Source: Bacillus sp. 03113 (GTDB taxonomy: Bacteria; Bacillota; Bacilli; Bacillales; Cytobacillaceae). From it: 64,000 bases of DNA. Of this stretch, positions 1-8,670 are shown one piece after another; position 1 is the first letter of the stretch; each line of letters starts with the position of its first letter. The stretch lies in the NCBI RefSeq assembly GCF_006546985.1, contig NZ_VATK01000009.1, forward strand, positions 62,001-126,000, read 5' to 3'. Both the position numbers and the translations under genes were made by a program. The notes beneath the pieces are model-generated. The model was not told the DNA's origin and did not search any database. It was given only the letters and a program-made list of their open reading frames with translations.

Positions 1-377
1 ACAACATTGTGAATTTCGAGTGGCTCGGCGATAATATCGTGAACGGTAAGTCTTGGGTCGAGGGAAGCATACGGATCCTGAAAGACCATCTGCATATCTT
101 TCCGGTACTTTCTTAATTTGCCTGATGGCATACCAACTAGGTTTTTCCCTTCGTAAATAACTTCTCCCTCTGTTGGATGAAGAAGCTGAAGAAGCGCTCT
201 CCCTGTTGTCGATTTTCCACATCCACTTTCTCCTACTAATCCGAGTGTTTCCCCTTGATAAATCGTAAAATCCAATCCGTCCACTGCTTTAACATGACCG
301 ACTGTTCGGCTAAAGATCCCTTTTTGAATGGGAAAATATTTTTTTAAATTTCTGACCTCAACCAATGGCTTCTTCAT
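1..377 (-). CDS. Oligopeptide/dipeptide ABC transporter ATP-binding protein, DppF/OppF type (3' part missing)
   Basis: The first 125 codons are visible and the rest runs off the left edge. They show a Walker A motif (GESGCGKST) and the Q-loop stretch MVFQDPYASLDPR, typical of the second ATPase of family-5 peptide importers, which powers import across the membrane. The ATG at 377-375 overlaps the end of the upstream ATPase gene by 20 bp, so the two ATPases are translationally coupled. It is the last visible gene of the minus-strand importer operon. Substrate is unknown: such importers carry peptides, nickel, amides and other solutes. Confidence 0.9.
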   Translation of the reverse strand, partial: MKKPLVEVRNLKKYFPIQKGIFSRTVGHVKAVDGLDFTIYQGETLGLVGESGCGKSTTGRALLQLLHPTEGEVIYEGKNLVGMPSGKLRKYRKDMQMVFQDPYASLDPRLTVHDIIAEPLEIHNV

Positions 378-1356
378 TGCGATCACTCCCTTTGTCGGAT
401 GTATGAAGCCAGCATCTTATAAAATGGCCTGTTTCTATTTCCTCCAATTGGGGCTTCCGTCTTACACATTCATCTGTCGAAAATTCACAACGAGGAGCAA
501 AATGGCACCCTTCCTGCAAGCTTCCTGGAGCTGGTACGCTTCCCTTAATGGAATACAACCGTTTCTCCTCCGATTCTATTGTTGGCATCGACTTCAATAA
601 TCCTTGTGTATACGGATGCTTAGGACGAGTAAATAGTGTAACGACATCACTTTCTTCGACGACTTTCCCGCCGTACATAACCACAACACGGTCACACATT
701 TCTGCCACGACACCAAGATCATGGGTAATAAGCAGAATCGCCGTCCCTTGTACGGACTGTAGATTTTTCATTAATTCAAGGATTTGAGCTTGAATGGTTA
801 CATCTAGAGCAGTCGTCGGTTCATCCGCAATTAAAAGCTTTGGATTGCATGCCATTGCCATCGCAATCATAACCCGCTGCCTCATTCCTCCGGATAAACG
901 ATGTGGGTACTCGTCTACTATTTGTTCCGATCTAGGAATCCCTACCAACTTGAGCATCTCAATGGACTTTTCCCTAGCTTTTGCCTTGCTATACTTCAAA
1001 TGGATCCGAACAGCTTCTCCAATCTGATCCCCAACCGTAAATGCAGGATTTAGAGAAGTCATTGGCTCTTGAAAGATCATGGCCATTTCATTGCCCCGAA
1101 TCTCCTGCATTTGTTTTTCTGTCAAAGCTAAAATATTTTTCCCATCGAACTTAATAGAACCTTCTACCACTTTCCCCGGGGTTAATCTCATTGCTGTCAA
1201 GGAAGTTACGCTTTTTCCAGAGCCAGACTCTCCAACAACTCCTACCGTCTCCCCATTGCGAATAGAGATATCCACTCCATCAACAGCAGGAATCACCCCT
1301 TCATCTCTAAAAAAATATGTCTTGAGTCCTTTTATTTCAAGTAATACATGTTCCAA
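358..1356 (-). CDS. Oligopeptide/dipeptide ABC transporter ATP-binding protein, DppD/OppD type
   Basis: A 332-residue ATPase with Walker A GESGSGKS, signature LSGGMRQR, Walker B LLIADEPTTALD and the C-terminal Cys-containing oligopeptide-transporter extension (CHFAPRCEFSTDEC), all as expected for the first ATPase of the Opp/Dpp family. The start is a TTG: an AGGAGGGG ribosome site lies about 5 nt upstream and no in-frame ATG fits better. It is followed by the DppF-type gene with a 20-bp overlap and preceded by the DppC-type permease. Confidence 0.93.
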   Translation of the reverse strand: MEHVLLEIKGLKTYFFRDEGVIPAVDGVDISIRNGETVGVVGESGSGKSVTSLTAMRLTPGKVVEGSIKFDGKNILALTEKQMQEIRGNEMAMIFQEPMTSLNPAFTVGDQIGEAVRIHLKYSKAKAREKSIEMLKLVGIPRSEQIVDEYPHRLSGGMRQRVMIAMAMACNPKLLIADEPTTALDVTIQAQILELMKNLQSVQGTAILLITHDLGVVAEMCDRVVVMYGGKVVEESDVVTLFTRPKHPYTQGLLKSMPTIESEEKRLYSIKGSVPAPGSLQEGCHFAPRCEFSTDECVRRKPQLEEIETGHFIRCWLHTSDKGSDRNEEAIG

Positions 1357-1402
1357 TCCTTCCCCTCCTCTTTACATCTTACATTTCTATTTCTTTATAA
1401 GA

Positions 1403-2302
1403 TTACAACTTCATTTTTGGATCAAGAGCATCCCGAATACCGTCCCCCAGCATGTTAAAGGACAGGACGATAAACATGATGATTAAGCCAGGTATTGTGC
1501 TGACATGAGGAGCTGTTCTTAAGAATTCCCTTCCTGCGTTTAGCATTGCTCCTAATTCAGGAGTCGGCGGCTGGGCACCCATCCCAAGAAAGCTTAATCC
1601 TGAAGCTGTGAGAATGGCTGTTGCAATACGCATCGTAGACAAAACGATAATCGGGGTGATGCTATTTGGAATCACATGCTTCAAGATGATTCGGGTATCT
1701 CCTGCCCCCATCGACTTGGCTGCTTCGATATATTCTTTATTATTGACTGTTAAGACAGCGCTTCTGGAAATTCTCGCAAAATTCGGCACGGAAAAGATAC
1801 CAATTGCAATCATGACATTTACCATGCCAGGTCCCAATACACTAACAATAGAGATAGCAAGAAGGAAACTTGGAAATGCCATAAAAATATCCAACACCCG
1901 CATCATAAACATGTCTATCTTTCCGCCAAAGTAACCCGCGATTGTACCAAGAGATACACCAAGCACTACACTAATCAACACACCAAATACCCCGACCATT
2001 AAGGAGATTTGAATTCCATAGATTATCCGCGATAACATATCCCGCCCATATTCATCAGTCCCAAAAGGATGGCTTAAAGAAGGAGGGTTCAAGATAATAT
2101 TTAGATTTTGCTCAATCGGATCATAAGGGGTAAGCCATCTGGCGAAAACAGCGACAAAAATCACCAGCACCGTCATCCACAATCCAACTTCGGCCCGTTT
2201 ATTTTTTTTAAACCTCTTCAAAATCAACGTCCATTGTGATCGTCTTTGATAGGTAGGATTTATAGGTTGCTTCCCTTCTAGAATGATAGAGGTCTTACTC
2301 AT
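1403..2302 (-). CDS. ABC transporter permease, DppC/OppC type
   Basis: A 299-residue inner-membrane permease with an N-terminal OppC-N-like segment, the stretch PFGTDEYGRDMLSR typical of DppC/OppC, about six hydrophobic segments and the EAA loop (EAAKSMGAGDTRIILKHVIP). It forms the translocation channel with the DppB-type partner immediately upstream, 15 bp away. The ATG is preceded by GGGAG at a good distance. Pathway role follows from the operon only. Confidence 0.92.
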   Translation of the reverse strand: MSKTSIILEGKQPINPTYQRRSQWTLILKRFKKNKRAEVGLWMTVLVIFVAVFARWLTPYDPIEQNLNIILNPPSLSHPFGTDEYGRDMLSRIIYGIQISLMVGVFGVLISVVLGVSLGTIAGYFGGKIDMFMMRVLDIFMAFPSFLLAISIVSVLGPGMVNVMIAIGIFSVPNFARISRSAVLTVNNKEYIEAAKSMGAGDTRIILKHVIPNSITPIIVLSTMRIATAILTASGLSFLGMGAQPPTPELGAMLNAGREFLRTAPHVSTIPGLIIMFIVLSFNMLGDGIRDALDPKMKL

Positions 2303-2317
2303 TGCTTCTACTCCCTT

Positions 2318-3238
2318 CTACTTATATCTGATTTTGGGATCCAATACACTGTAACTCAAGTCAACGATGAGATTGACGAAGACAAAGATTGTTGCTACAA
2401 ACAAAATGCATCCCTGAACGGCGGGATAATCCCGAAACTGTATAGATTGAATAATGTACCTCCCAAGTCCGTTCATCGAGAATACCGTCTCTGTGACAAC
2501 AGCTCCGCCTAATAATGTGCCAAATTCCAATCCTATAATCGTAATAATGGGAATGGCTGCATTCTTTAATGTGTGCCTATAAATGACGATCCTCTCCTTG
2601 ACACCTTTGGCACGTGCTGTACGGATATAGTCTTGATGAATCACCTCTAGCATACTAGAGCGGGTTAACCTTGCTAAAACGCCAGAAGAGGAAAGCCCTA
2701 AGACCACAGAAGGAAGAATAAAATATTGAAAGCCGCTGCTTCCTCCAGAAGGAAGCAGCTGTAAATAATAGGAGAACAATAGAATAAGCATAATTCCAAA
2801 CCAAAACACTGGCATTGATATCCCGAATAGGGAAAACATCATCGCCACATTATCCCTTACGCTATTCGGCTTCGTCGCTGAAAAAATTCCTGCAAATAGA
2901 CCGACAATAACCATAATGAATATAGAATAGACCGTAAGCAAAATCGTGTTCGGAAACCTTGTCATAATTTCTTGTAGGACCGGCCTCTCTGAATGCAAGG
3001 AAATGCCCAGATCGCCTCTGAGCAAACCCAATGCATAGCTTAAATACTGTTTGTATAAAGGTTCATCCAAGCCTAAACGTTCACTAACACTTTGTATTTG
3101 TTCTGCGGTTGCATCAGCTCCCGCAATTAAATTGGCTGGATCTCCAGGAACTGAATGAATGATAATAAAGCTAAGGATGGACACACCAATTAAGGTTGGA
3201 ATCATTTGCAGCACGCGTTTTATGATATAACTTGTCAA
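2318..3238 (-). CDS. ABC transporter permease, DppB/OppB type
   Basis: Read from the TTG at 3238, this is a 306-residue permease. A GGAGG site sits 7 nt before the TTG and the protein then begins directly with the usual first membrane helix (TSYIIKRVLQMIPTLIGV). The longer upstream reading adds a short polar leader not typical of the family. An EAA-type loop (RTARAKGVKERIVIYRHTLK) is present. It pairs with the DppC-type gene downstream. Confidence 0.9.
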   Translation of the reverse strand: MTSYIIKRVLQMIPTLIGVSILSFIIIHSVPGDPANLIAGADATAEQIQSVSERLGLDEPLYKQYLSYALGLLRGDLGISLHSERPVLQEIMTRFPNTILLTVYSIFIMVIVGLFAGIFSATKPNSVRDNVAMMFSLFGISMPVFWFGIMLILLFSYYLQLLPSGGSSGFQYFILPSVVLGLSSSGVLARLTRSSMLEVIHQDYIRTARAKGVKERIVIYRHTLKNAAIPIITIIGLEFGTLLGGAVVTETVFSMNGLGRYIIQSIQFRDYPAVQGCILFVATIFVFVNLIVDLSYSVLDPKIRYK

Positions 3239-3284
3239 AATAATTCCTCCTCTTTCTATTTTGTAGATTCCCATTCATCCCTGC

Positions 3285-4838
3285 TTATTTTTTTACCGCC
3301 TTACGCAAATCATATATATATGTTGGGAGGAATGTGATACCTTCCACATTTTTTGCCACTCCCCAATGTGCTACATCTTCATGAAGAAAAATCCATGGTG
3401 CATCTTTCTTGACCATCTTCAGCACTTCTGTATAACTTTTTAGGCGTTCAGATGGTTTGACCTGCGATTGTCCTGCCATGATAAACTTATCGACTTCCGG
3501 GTTATTGTAATGGGCATAGTTCGTAGGGCTCGTTGATAATAAGGCATCGCGGAATAACGGGTCTGCATCACCAGTGTTTGCTAACGCCCCTCTCATAAAT
3601 AAATCATATTTGCTTGGGTCTTTCAGAGCTTCTAAATAGGCTCCCAATTCCAATGTTTGCAATTCAACTTTAAAGCCCAGCTGCTGCAAGCTGTTTTGAA
3701 CAAATTCAGCTGCTGGCTTATCCTGCGTTACGTTTGCGGCAAAAATTAATCGAAAACTATAATCTTCCGGGACAACGCCTGCCTCTTTCAGGATTGTCTT
3801 TGCTTTAGAAATATCAAATGGATAGGCACCAACATTACTGTAACCGAATGTGGACTCAGAGATGGCAGCAGTAGATGTTCGAACCCTTCCGTCGTACAAT
3901 TTGCTTACCATGGTTTCCTTATCAATTGCATAGTTTATTGCTTGACGCACCTCCACTTTATTAAATGGCTCAACGGTTGTATTAAAGCCGACATATGCAA
4001 TTCGATTGGCCTCGATGGAATTGGCCATAATGGTATCGTTATCCTCCAATCGATTTAATTCCGCAAGAGGGAGACTGCCTGTCAGGTCAGCTTCTCCAGT
4101 TTCTAGCATAATGACACTTGCTGATGTTTCTGGAACATTTTTAAAGGTAACAGTTTTCACTGAGGGTTTTCCAGACCAATAATCTGAATTTGCTTCCAGT
4201 ACCACGGCATCCCCGGTCATCCATTCTTTTAATTTAAACGGACCCGTTCCAACTGGATTCTTCGCAATTCCTTCTTCGTTTTCTTTAATCGACTTAGGAC
4301 TAAGAATACTACTGGCAGGGTGAGCTAAATTCCCTAAAAAGGCTCCTTGCGGGGCTTTCAAATGAAAAACAACCGTCGTCTCGCCATTAGTTGTAATGCT
4401 ATCAATATACTGCCCTACCAAAGAATACTGCTTTAAATTCTTATCTTTGTTGGCCACTCGTTCAAAGCTGGTTTTTACCGCTTCTGCATTAAAAGGTGTA
4501 CCGTCTGTAAAGCTGATACCTTTATTTAGCTCGAAGGTCCAGGTTTTCCCATCCTCTGAGGTTGTCCAGCTTTTCGCCAATTGCGGGATGATCTCCATTT
4601 CTCCATTAAATGTAACGAGCCGATCGTAGATTTGATAATTAATCAGGCTGGAGATCGTATCTGTTACATTTTGAGGGTCTAAACCTACTGGGTCTCCGCC
4701 TACCGTGACGGTCAATTCTTTCGATACTGGATCTTCCTTTTTCGAGGATGTTTGTTTATTGGGACTACACGCAGATACTAAAATAGATAAAACAATCAGC
4801 ATTACAGCTGCTAACTTCCAATTTGAAATCCATCTCAT
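3285..4838 (-). CDS. ABC transporter substrate-binding lipoprotein, family 5 (DppA/OppA type)
   Basis: A 517-residue extracytoplasmic binding protein. It has a signal peptide with lipobox ILVSAC, so it should be lipid-anchored, followed by a family-5 solute-binding domain (GGDPVGLDPQN near the start, GTGPFKLKEW in the middle). The ribosome site AAAGGGGGAAAT precedes the ATG. It is the first gene of the importer operon; 154 bp separate it from the aldolase upstream on the same strand, so transcription may continue from the enzyme genes or start in that gap. The ligand cannot be told from sequence. Confidence 0.92.
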   Translation of the reverse strand: MRWISNWKLAAVMLIVLSILVSACSPNKQTSSKKEDPVSKELTVTVGGDPVGLDPQNVTDTISSLINYQIYDRLVTFNGEMEIIPQLAKSWTTSEDGKTWTFELNKGISFTDGTPFNAEAVKTSFERVANKDKNLKQYSLVGQYIDSITTNGETTVVFHLKAPQGAFLGNLAHPASSILSPKSIKENEEGIAKNPVGTGPFKLKEWMTGDAVVLEANSDYWSGKPSVKTVTFKNVPETSASVIMLETGEADLTGSLPLAELNRLEDNDTIMANSIEANRIAYVGFNTTVEPFNKVEVRQAINYAIDKETMVSKLYDGRVRTSTAAISESTFGYSNVGAYPFDISKAKTILKEAGVVPEDYSFRLIFAANVTQDKPAAEFVQNSLQQLGFKVELQTLELGAYLEALKDPSKYDLFMRGALANTGDADPLFRDALLSTSPTNYAHYNNPEVDKFIMAGQSQVKPSERLKSYTEVLKMVKKDAPWIFLHEDVAHWGVAKNVEGITFLPTYIYDLRKAVKK

Positions 4839-4992
4839 TTTTTATTTCCCCCTTTGTAAATAAAAGAACTTATTCTCATTAATTCTTCTTTTTCTTGAAA
4901 TTGTTAGAATATTCAAAAATATATTGAAGCAGATAACCATGATTCTTCTAAATAATATAAAAACTTTAGTGAGTTTTTTTCCTTATTCCATT

Positions 4993-5784
4993 TTATTTAT
5001 GTCCTTCAACCAAGCTATTTTCCACACCCCTAACGTCGTGTAAATGGGATGCCAACATCTTGCTAAGCAGGAGTGCATCTATAGGAGGTATCGTAAAGTA
5101 ATTCACCCCCCACCTGGAATACATGTCTACCTCTTCAGCAGTAAATGCAGGAATACCGATACCGAGTCCGGCCTCCCGTGTTACTCTAATAATTTCTTCC
5201 ATGGCCTCCATCACAACGGGATGATCAAATTGCTCTTGATATCCGAGGGAGGAAGCCAAATCTGCAGGACCGATAAAGAGTAAATCGAGGCCATCCACAC
5301 GAACAATCTCGCTTAGATTGTTAATTGCTATAGCATCTTCGATCATTCCAATTACAGTAACCCGTTCATTTTGTCGCTTTATATGCTCTATAAAGGGAGT
5401 AGTGCCATAATGAGCGGATCTTGATGAGCCATCGAGTCCTCGGTAGCCAATTGGACGATATTTTGCATGGCCAACTGTTCGCTCCGCTTGTTCTCGTGTT
5501 GTGAGATGTGGAACCATAATGGCATCCGCTCCTGCATCGAGAACACGAAGCATGGCCCCATAGTCATTTTGTGGGGTTCTCACCACTGAAGAAACTTGTA
5601 CGCATTGGGCTGCTCGAATCATATGCTCTACCATTCCAAAATCCATTGTTGTATGCTCCATATCAATGATGGCAAAATCGTACCCGGTGTATCCCAGCAT
5701 CTCTACAACGGCTGGGTCCTTTAGCGTTACAATTGTTCCATAAGCCGTTTGTTGATCGTCCAATCGCTTGCTTAATTTATGCAT
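4993..5784 (-). CDS. HpcH/HpaI aldolase family protein
   Basis: A 263-residue class II aldolase-like TIM barrel of the HpcH/HpaI (2-dehydro-3-deoxyglucarate/4-hydroxy-2-oxo acid aldolase) family. Visible family features are DMEHTTMDFG near residue 40, MVPHLTT, a probable metal Glu in MIEDAIAI and the closing GPADLASSLG. These enzymes cleave or make 2-oxo-3-deoxy or 4-hydroxy-2-oxo acids with a divalent metal. The ATG at 5784 was chosen over an upstream TTG because AAAGGA lies about 9 nt before it. It sits 20 bp after the nitrilase-family gene, so the two are probably co-transcribed. Confidence 0.85.
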   Translation of the reverse strand: MHKLSKRLDDQQTAYGTIVTLKDPAVVEMLGYTGYDFAIIDMEHTTMDFGMVEHMIRAAQCVQVSSVVRTPQNDYGAMLRVLDAGADAIMVPHLTTREQAERTVGHAKYRPIGYRGLDGSSRSAHYGTTPFIEHIKRQNERVTVIGMIEDAIAINNLSEIVRVDGLDLLFIGPADLASSLGYQEQFDHPVVMEAMEEIIRVTREAGLGIGIPAFTAEEVDMYSRWGVNYFTIPPIDALLLSKMLASHLHDVRGVENSLVEGHK

Positions 5785-5804
5785 GTAACATGTTCCTTTC
5801 GATA

Positions 5805-6623
5805 TCAATTTGTTATTTCATATAGCTTTGGTTGCCGCTGTTCATACGATGGCAGCTTGGAGCGTACATTTTTTATTCTAAATAGATCTATTTCACAATA
5901 AATTAGAGCTTCTGTCTCTGGACCTGCGACCAGCTGGACACCCATCGGATCGACAACAAGACTTTGTCCGATGTAAAAATCGCTCACTTGATTACATGCA
6001 GCCACAAAAACTGTATTTTCTAATGCCCGAACTGTAACTAAGTGATTCCAATGCTTCTCCTTCATCGCACCCTTCACCCAGCCAGATGGGACAATAATGA
6101 TATCTGCCCCCTTGGCTGCCTGATAGCGGGCAATCTCAGGGAATCGCAGCTCATAACAGACGAACAAACCTAGTTTTCCGAATGGAGTTTGAATTGGTTC
6201 AAATAAACTGTCTCCCGGGGCAATCGTTTTCGTTTCCTCAAACCCGAAGGCATCGTACATATGGGTCTTTCGATACGTTCCTGCAATGGAACCATCACTT
6301 GATACGATGACGACCGTATTGTATACGCGGTCTTCATTCGAATCCTTCATCGATTCCTTCATCCCGAATACTAACCAAATCCCGCTTTCTGCCGCCAGTT
6401 TTCTCATCTTGGTAACAAAGGATCCTTCTAATGTTTCTGCGTCATCCACGATGATGTGTTTAGGGGTATTGATAGGAAAAAAACTCATAAATATTTCTGG
6501 AAAAACGACCATATGGGCCTGATTATGAAGAACAGCGTCACGGACGGCCGATACAGCTTTTTCATAGTTTTCCTGTTTACTAGACGTCGATTCTAATTGA
6601 GCCATGACTAGTCGAAATTTCAT
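5805..6623 (-). CDS. Carbon-nitrogen hydrolase (nitrilase superfamily amidohydrolase)
   Basis: A 272-residue member of the nitrilase/amidase superfamily. The catalytic triad is visible: Glu in VFPEIFMSFF, Lys in YRKTHMYD and Cys in LFVCYELRFPE. Such enzymes hydrolyse amides, omega-amides, carbamoyl compounds or nitriles. The ATG at 6623 has a GAGGTGAG site 7 nt upstream; a GTG four codons earlier would lie inside that site. With the acetamidase-like gene and the aldolase it suggests a route for an amide or nitrogenous carboxylate. The substrate is not known. Confidence 0.88.
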   Translation of the reverse strand: MKFRLVMAQLESTSSKQENYEKAVSAVRDAVLHNQAHMVVFPEIFMSFFPINTPKHIIVDDAETLEGSFVTKMRKLAAESGIWLVFGMKESMKDSNEDRVYNTVVIVSSDGSIAGTYRKTHMYDAFGFEETKTIAPGDSLFEPIQTPFGKLGLFVCYELRFPEIARYQAAKGADIIIVPSGWVKGAMKEKHWNHLVTVRALENTVFVAACNQVSDFYIGQSLVVDPMGVQLVAGPETEALIYCEIDLFRIKNVRSKLPSYEQRQPKLYEITN

Positions 6624-6653
6624 CCTTTTTCTCACCTCTTTCGTTTCAATCGC

Positions 6654-7280
6654 CTACAGCTTGCCCTTTTCTAAATGTTCCGTCAGATATTGAACGGCAG
6701 AAGGAATATCTTTTTGAACTAGAGCATTTAAAATGATCCGATGTTCTTCAATAAAATGTTCAAGGACGTCAGGTTTATTTTTGAGCCATTTTCCTGCTCT
6801 CACTGTGAACTGCCTTTCCCTTGCCTGACTATACATCTTCAAGAATTGTGAATTCCCGACTATTTCCAGTAAGTAATAATGGAATAACGCATCTTTTTCC
6901 ACCAGTTCTCCAAAATCTCCAGCTAGATAAGCTTTTTCTTGCATCTCAATAATGCCGTATAGATCTTCAATATGCTTGTCTTCAATACGATTAGCAGCTT
7001 GCCACAGAGAATACGTTTCAATAGCGATTCTCATATCGATCAACTCGTTCCGTTCCTCCAAAGATATCTCTGTAAATACAATGCCCCGGTTTGGGAGGAT
7101 TTTCAGAAAACCCTCGTGCTGAAGACGATTTAGAGCCTCCCGGATTGGTGTCCGACTCATATTCAGTTCATGTACAAGATTATTTTCTGAGGTATACTCC
7201 TCCTCTCCTTTGATCATCTTTTCTTTTATTAGTCGGTAGGCTTGATCCTTGAGTAATTCTTTTACTTTTTGCTGATACAT
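6654..7280 (-). CDS. GntR family transcriptional regulator, FCD domain
   Basis: About 208 residues: an N-terminal winged helix with the typical LNMSRTPIREALNRLQHEGFL segment and an all-alpha FCD ligand-binding domain with metal-site-like residues (RIAIETYSLW, then Asp/His in EKDALFHYYLLEIVGN and the C-terminal EEHRIILNAL). FCD regulators usually repress catabolic operons and are released by an organic acid. A palindromic operator lies just upstream (7333-7350), so autoregulation is likely. The ATG at 7280 is preferred to a GTG four codons upstream that abuts the ribosome site. Confidence 0.88.
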   Translation of the reverse strand: MYQQKVKELLKDQAYRLIKEKMIKGEEEYTSENNLVHELNMSRTPIREALNRLQHEGFLKILPNRGIVFTEISLEERNELIDMRIAIETYSLWQAANRIEDKHIEDLYGIIEMQEKAYLAGDFGELVEKDALFHYYLLEIVGNSQFLKMYSQARERQFTVRAGKWLKNKPDVLEHFIEEHRIILNALVQKDIPSAVQYLTEHLEKGKL

Positions 7281-7355
7281 TTTTATCCACACCCTTAACT
7301 AGAATACTTATCTTGGATACAAACTTGTATTCTAACTTGTATACAAGTTAAGTAT
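7277..7355. repeat. Promoter-operator repeat, copy A
   Basis: This stretch, covering the gntR start and operator, matches 7665-7752 closely in the same orientation (for example GTATTCTAA then CTTGTATACAAGTT here, and GTATTCTAAT then CTGTATACAAGTT there). The copies look like an old local duplication of regulatory DNA. Confidence 0.8.
7333..7350 (-). promoter_or_regulatory. GntR-type operator upstream of the gntR gene
   Basis: An 18-bp perfect palindrome, TAACTTGTATACAAGTTA, with a further half-site (ACTTGTATT) at 7323-7331. TTGTATACAA-like palindromes are common FCD/GntR sites. The position, 50-70 bp before the gntR start, suits autoregulation and control of the downstream nitrilase-aldolase genes. 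The binding protein is inferred. Confidence 0.75.
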
Positions 7356-7664
7356 AAAAAATCATTCTGAATAGGTCAATATAAATATTCTGAATATTAA
7401 AATATTATTACGATGCTTTTTGATGATTTTTAAGGCTATCTTTAAAAGAAACCTAATTATGACTTTTGAGAGCTTCGTAACATAATTCCTCGGTTTGATA
7501 AGATGTTCAAAGAACCATTTTGTTGAAGATGAATTTGGTCCATTCATATTGATTTCCATCCTTATATTCCTTACCGACATAAAACGGATTTTTATGATAT
7601 TTTTCTTAAATCTTTTAATCTCTTTTTTAATAGGTGGGATTCATAAGCAACTCCTTTCCTTGTA
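7353..7664. other. AT-rich intergenic stretch with no convincing gene
   Basis: Lies between the two copies of the operator repeat. Open frames on both strands have poor composition and no family features. On the minus strand a good AAGGAG site precedes an ATG that opens only a five-codon frame, compatible with the remains of a small gene. Nothing further can be supported. Confidence 0.5.
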
Positions 7665-7752
7665 TTTAAAAACCTTTATCTACACTTTTACAAGAATATT
7701 AATTTCTTGGATGTAAATTTGTATTCTAATCTGTATACAAGTTGAATATATA
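7665..7752. repeat. Promoter-operator repeat, copy B
   Basis: Degenerate second copy of the gntR upstream region, directly after the 3' end of the acetamidase-like gene. It keeps CTGTATACAAG (one half-site changed) and the GTATTCTAA block. It may be a second operator for transcripts entering the gntR operon or a duplication scar. Confidence 0.75.
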
Positions 7753-7758
7753 AATTGT

Positions 7759-8670
7759 TTATGCCCCTAGCAAACTTTCCATCCCGATAAGCTTCGGCAT
7801 TTTCACCCGTGCGACTGTTTCCACTGGACATGGCTTGCAGCATTGGCTAAGCCGGATATCACCTACTGCTCCCATTAATAGATAAGCGTCCGTCATGCCA
7901 ATATTTAGACGCTCAGCTACTAGTTGCTGCGTAATCTCGCTTGCTGCTTGAATCGCCTTTAGTATCTCATGATGACTGGAAATGATATACCAAGCATCCG
8001 CTGTTTCCACGATTGGTGTTGGCAGAGGCTTACCTTCGCCTTTAAGCAAAGTTAAACGGACTTGAACCTCCCCATTGATTTCAATTCCTGTCCCACACAT
8101 TTCGCCATCCCCCATGGAGGCATGTAAATCACCAAGACCAAACAAGGCTCCTGGGACAAAAACTGGTAAATACACGGCTGCCCCCTCCCCAATACATGAG
8201 GAATCTAGGTTACCCCCATGCACCCCAGGATGTCCACATGCAACTTCTCCTTCTGAGGGAGCAACTCCAATCACTCCAATCATTGGTGAGCAAGCGAACT
8301 GAATCTGATCAGAGAATACAATCGTTTTTTCTTCCTTGATTTGCACGGTCTTTGTGCGAATAGCAGATTGATGAATTAATGTCCCTATATCTGGCATTGT
8401 CGTAATAACTCCCTTTTCTCCGATCGATATGTGAAGGATTTCTACCTTTAAAATATCGCCAGGCTCTGCTTCTTTGACATAAATCGGTCCTGTCGCTGGA
8501 TTAATTCGGCTGTAGTCCATGGAAGTAACCAAATCATCGTCACTTTGGATTTGTCCAGAAAAGCAATCTTGGGTTCGTATAATGACCTGATCCCCGCTTT
8601 GAACACTGAGAACTGGAGCATGTTTCCCCGAAAAGCTAAAAACAAACTGATCGCAATTCAATTCGTGCAT
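7759..8670 (-). CDS. Acetamidase/formamidase family protein
   Basis: About 303 residues of the FmdA/AmdA family, which hydrolyses short aliphatic amides to acid and ammonia. Family-like segments include SGQIQSDDDL, GPIYVKEAEPGDILKVEI, GVIGVAPSEGEVACGHPGVHGGNLD and LGDLHASMGDGEMCGTGIE. The start at 8670 (fourth codon of the longest frame) is chosen because AAGGGG is 9 nt upstream; the first ATG directly abuts that site. It is the first gene, in transcription order, of the minus-strand catabolic block. Confidence 0.87.
   Translation of the reverse strand: MHELNCDQFVFSFSGKHAPVLSVQSGDQVIIRTQDCFSGQIQSDDDLVTSMDYSRINPATGPIYVKEAEPGDILKVEILHISIGEKGVITTMPDIGTLIHQSAIRTKTVQIKEEKTIVFSDQIQFACSPMIGVIGVAPSEGEVACGHPGVHGGNLDSSCIGEGAAVYLPVFVPGALFGLGDLHASMGDGEMCGTGIEINGEVQVRLTLLKGEGKPLPTPIVETADAWYIISSHHEILKAIQAASEITQQLVAERLNIGMTDAYLLMGAVGDIRLSQCCKPCPVETVARVKMPKLIGMESLLGA

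Noticed and set aside
7362-7716. Overlapping open frames on both strands between the operator copies
   Set aside because: Low-complexity, Ile/Lys/Phe-rich translations of AT-rich DNA, no ribosome site, no family likeness.
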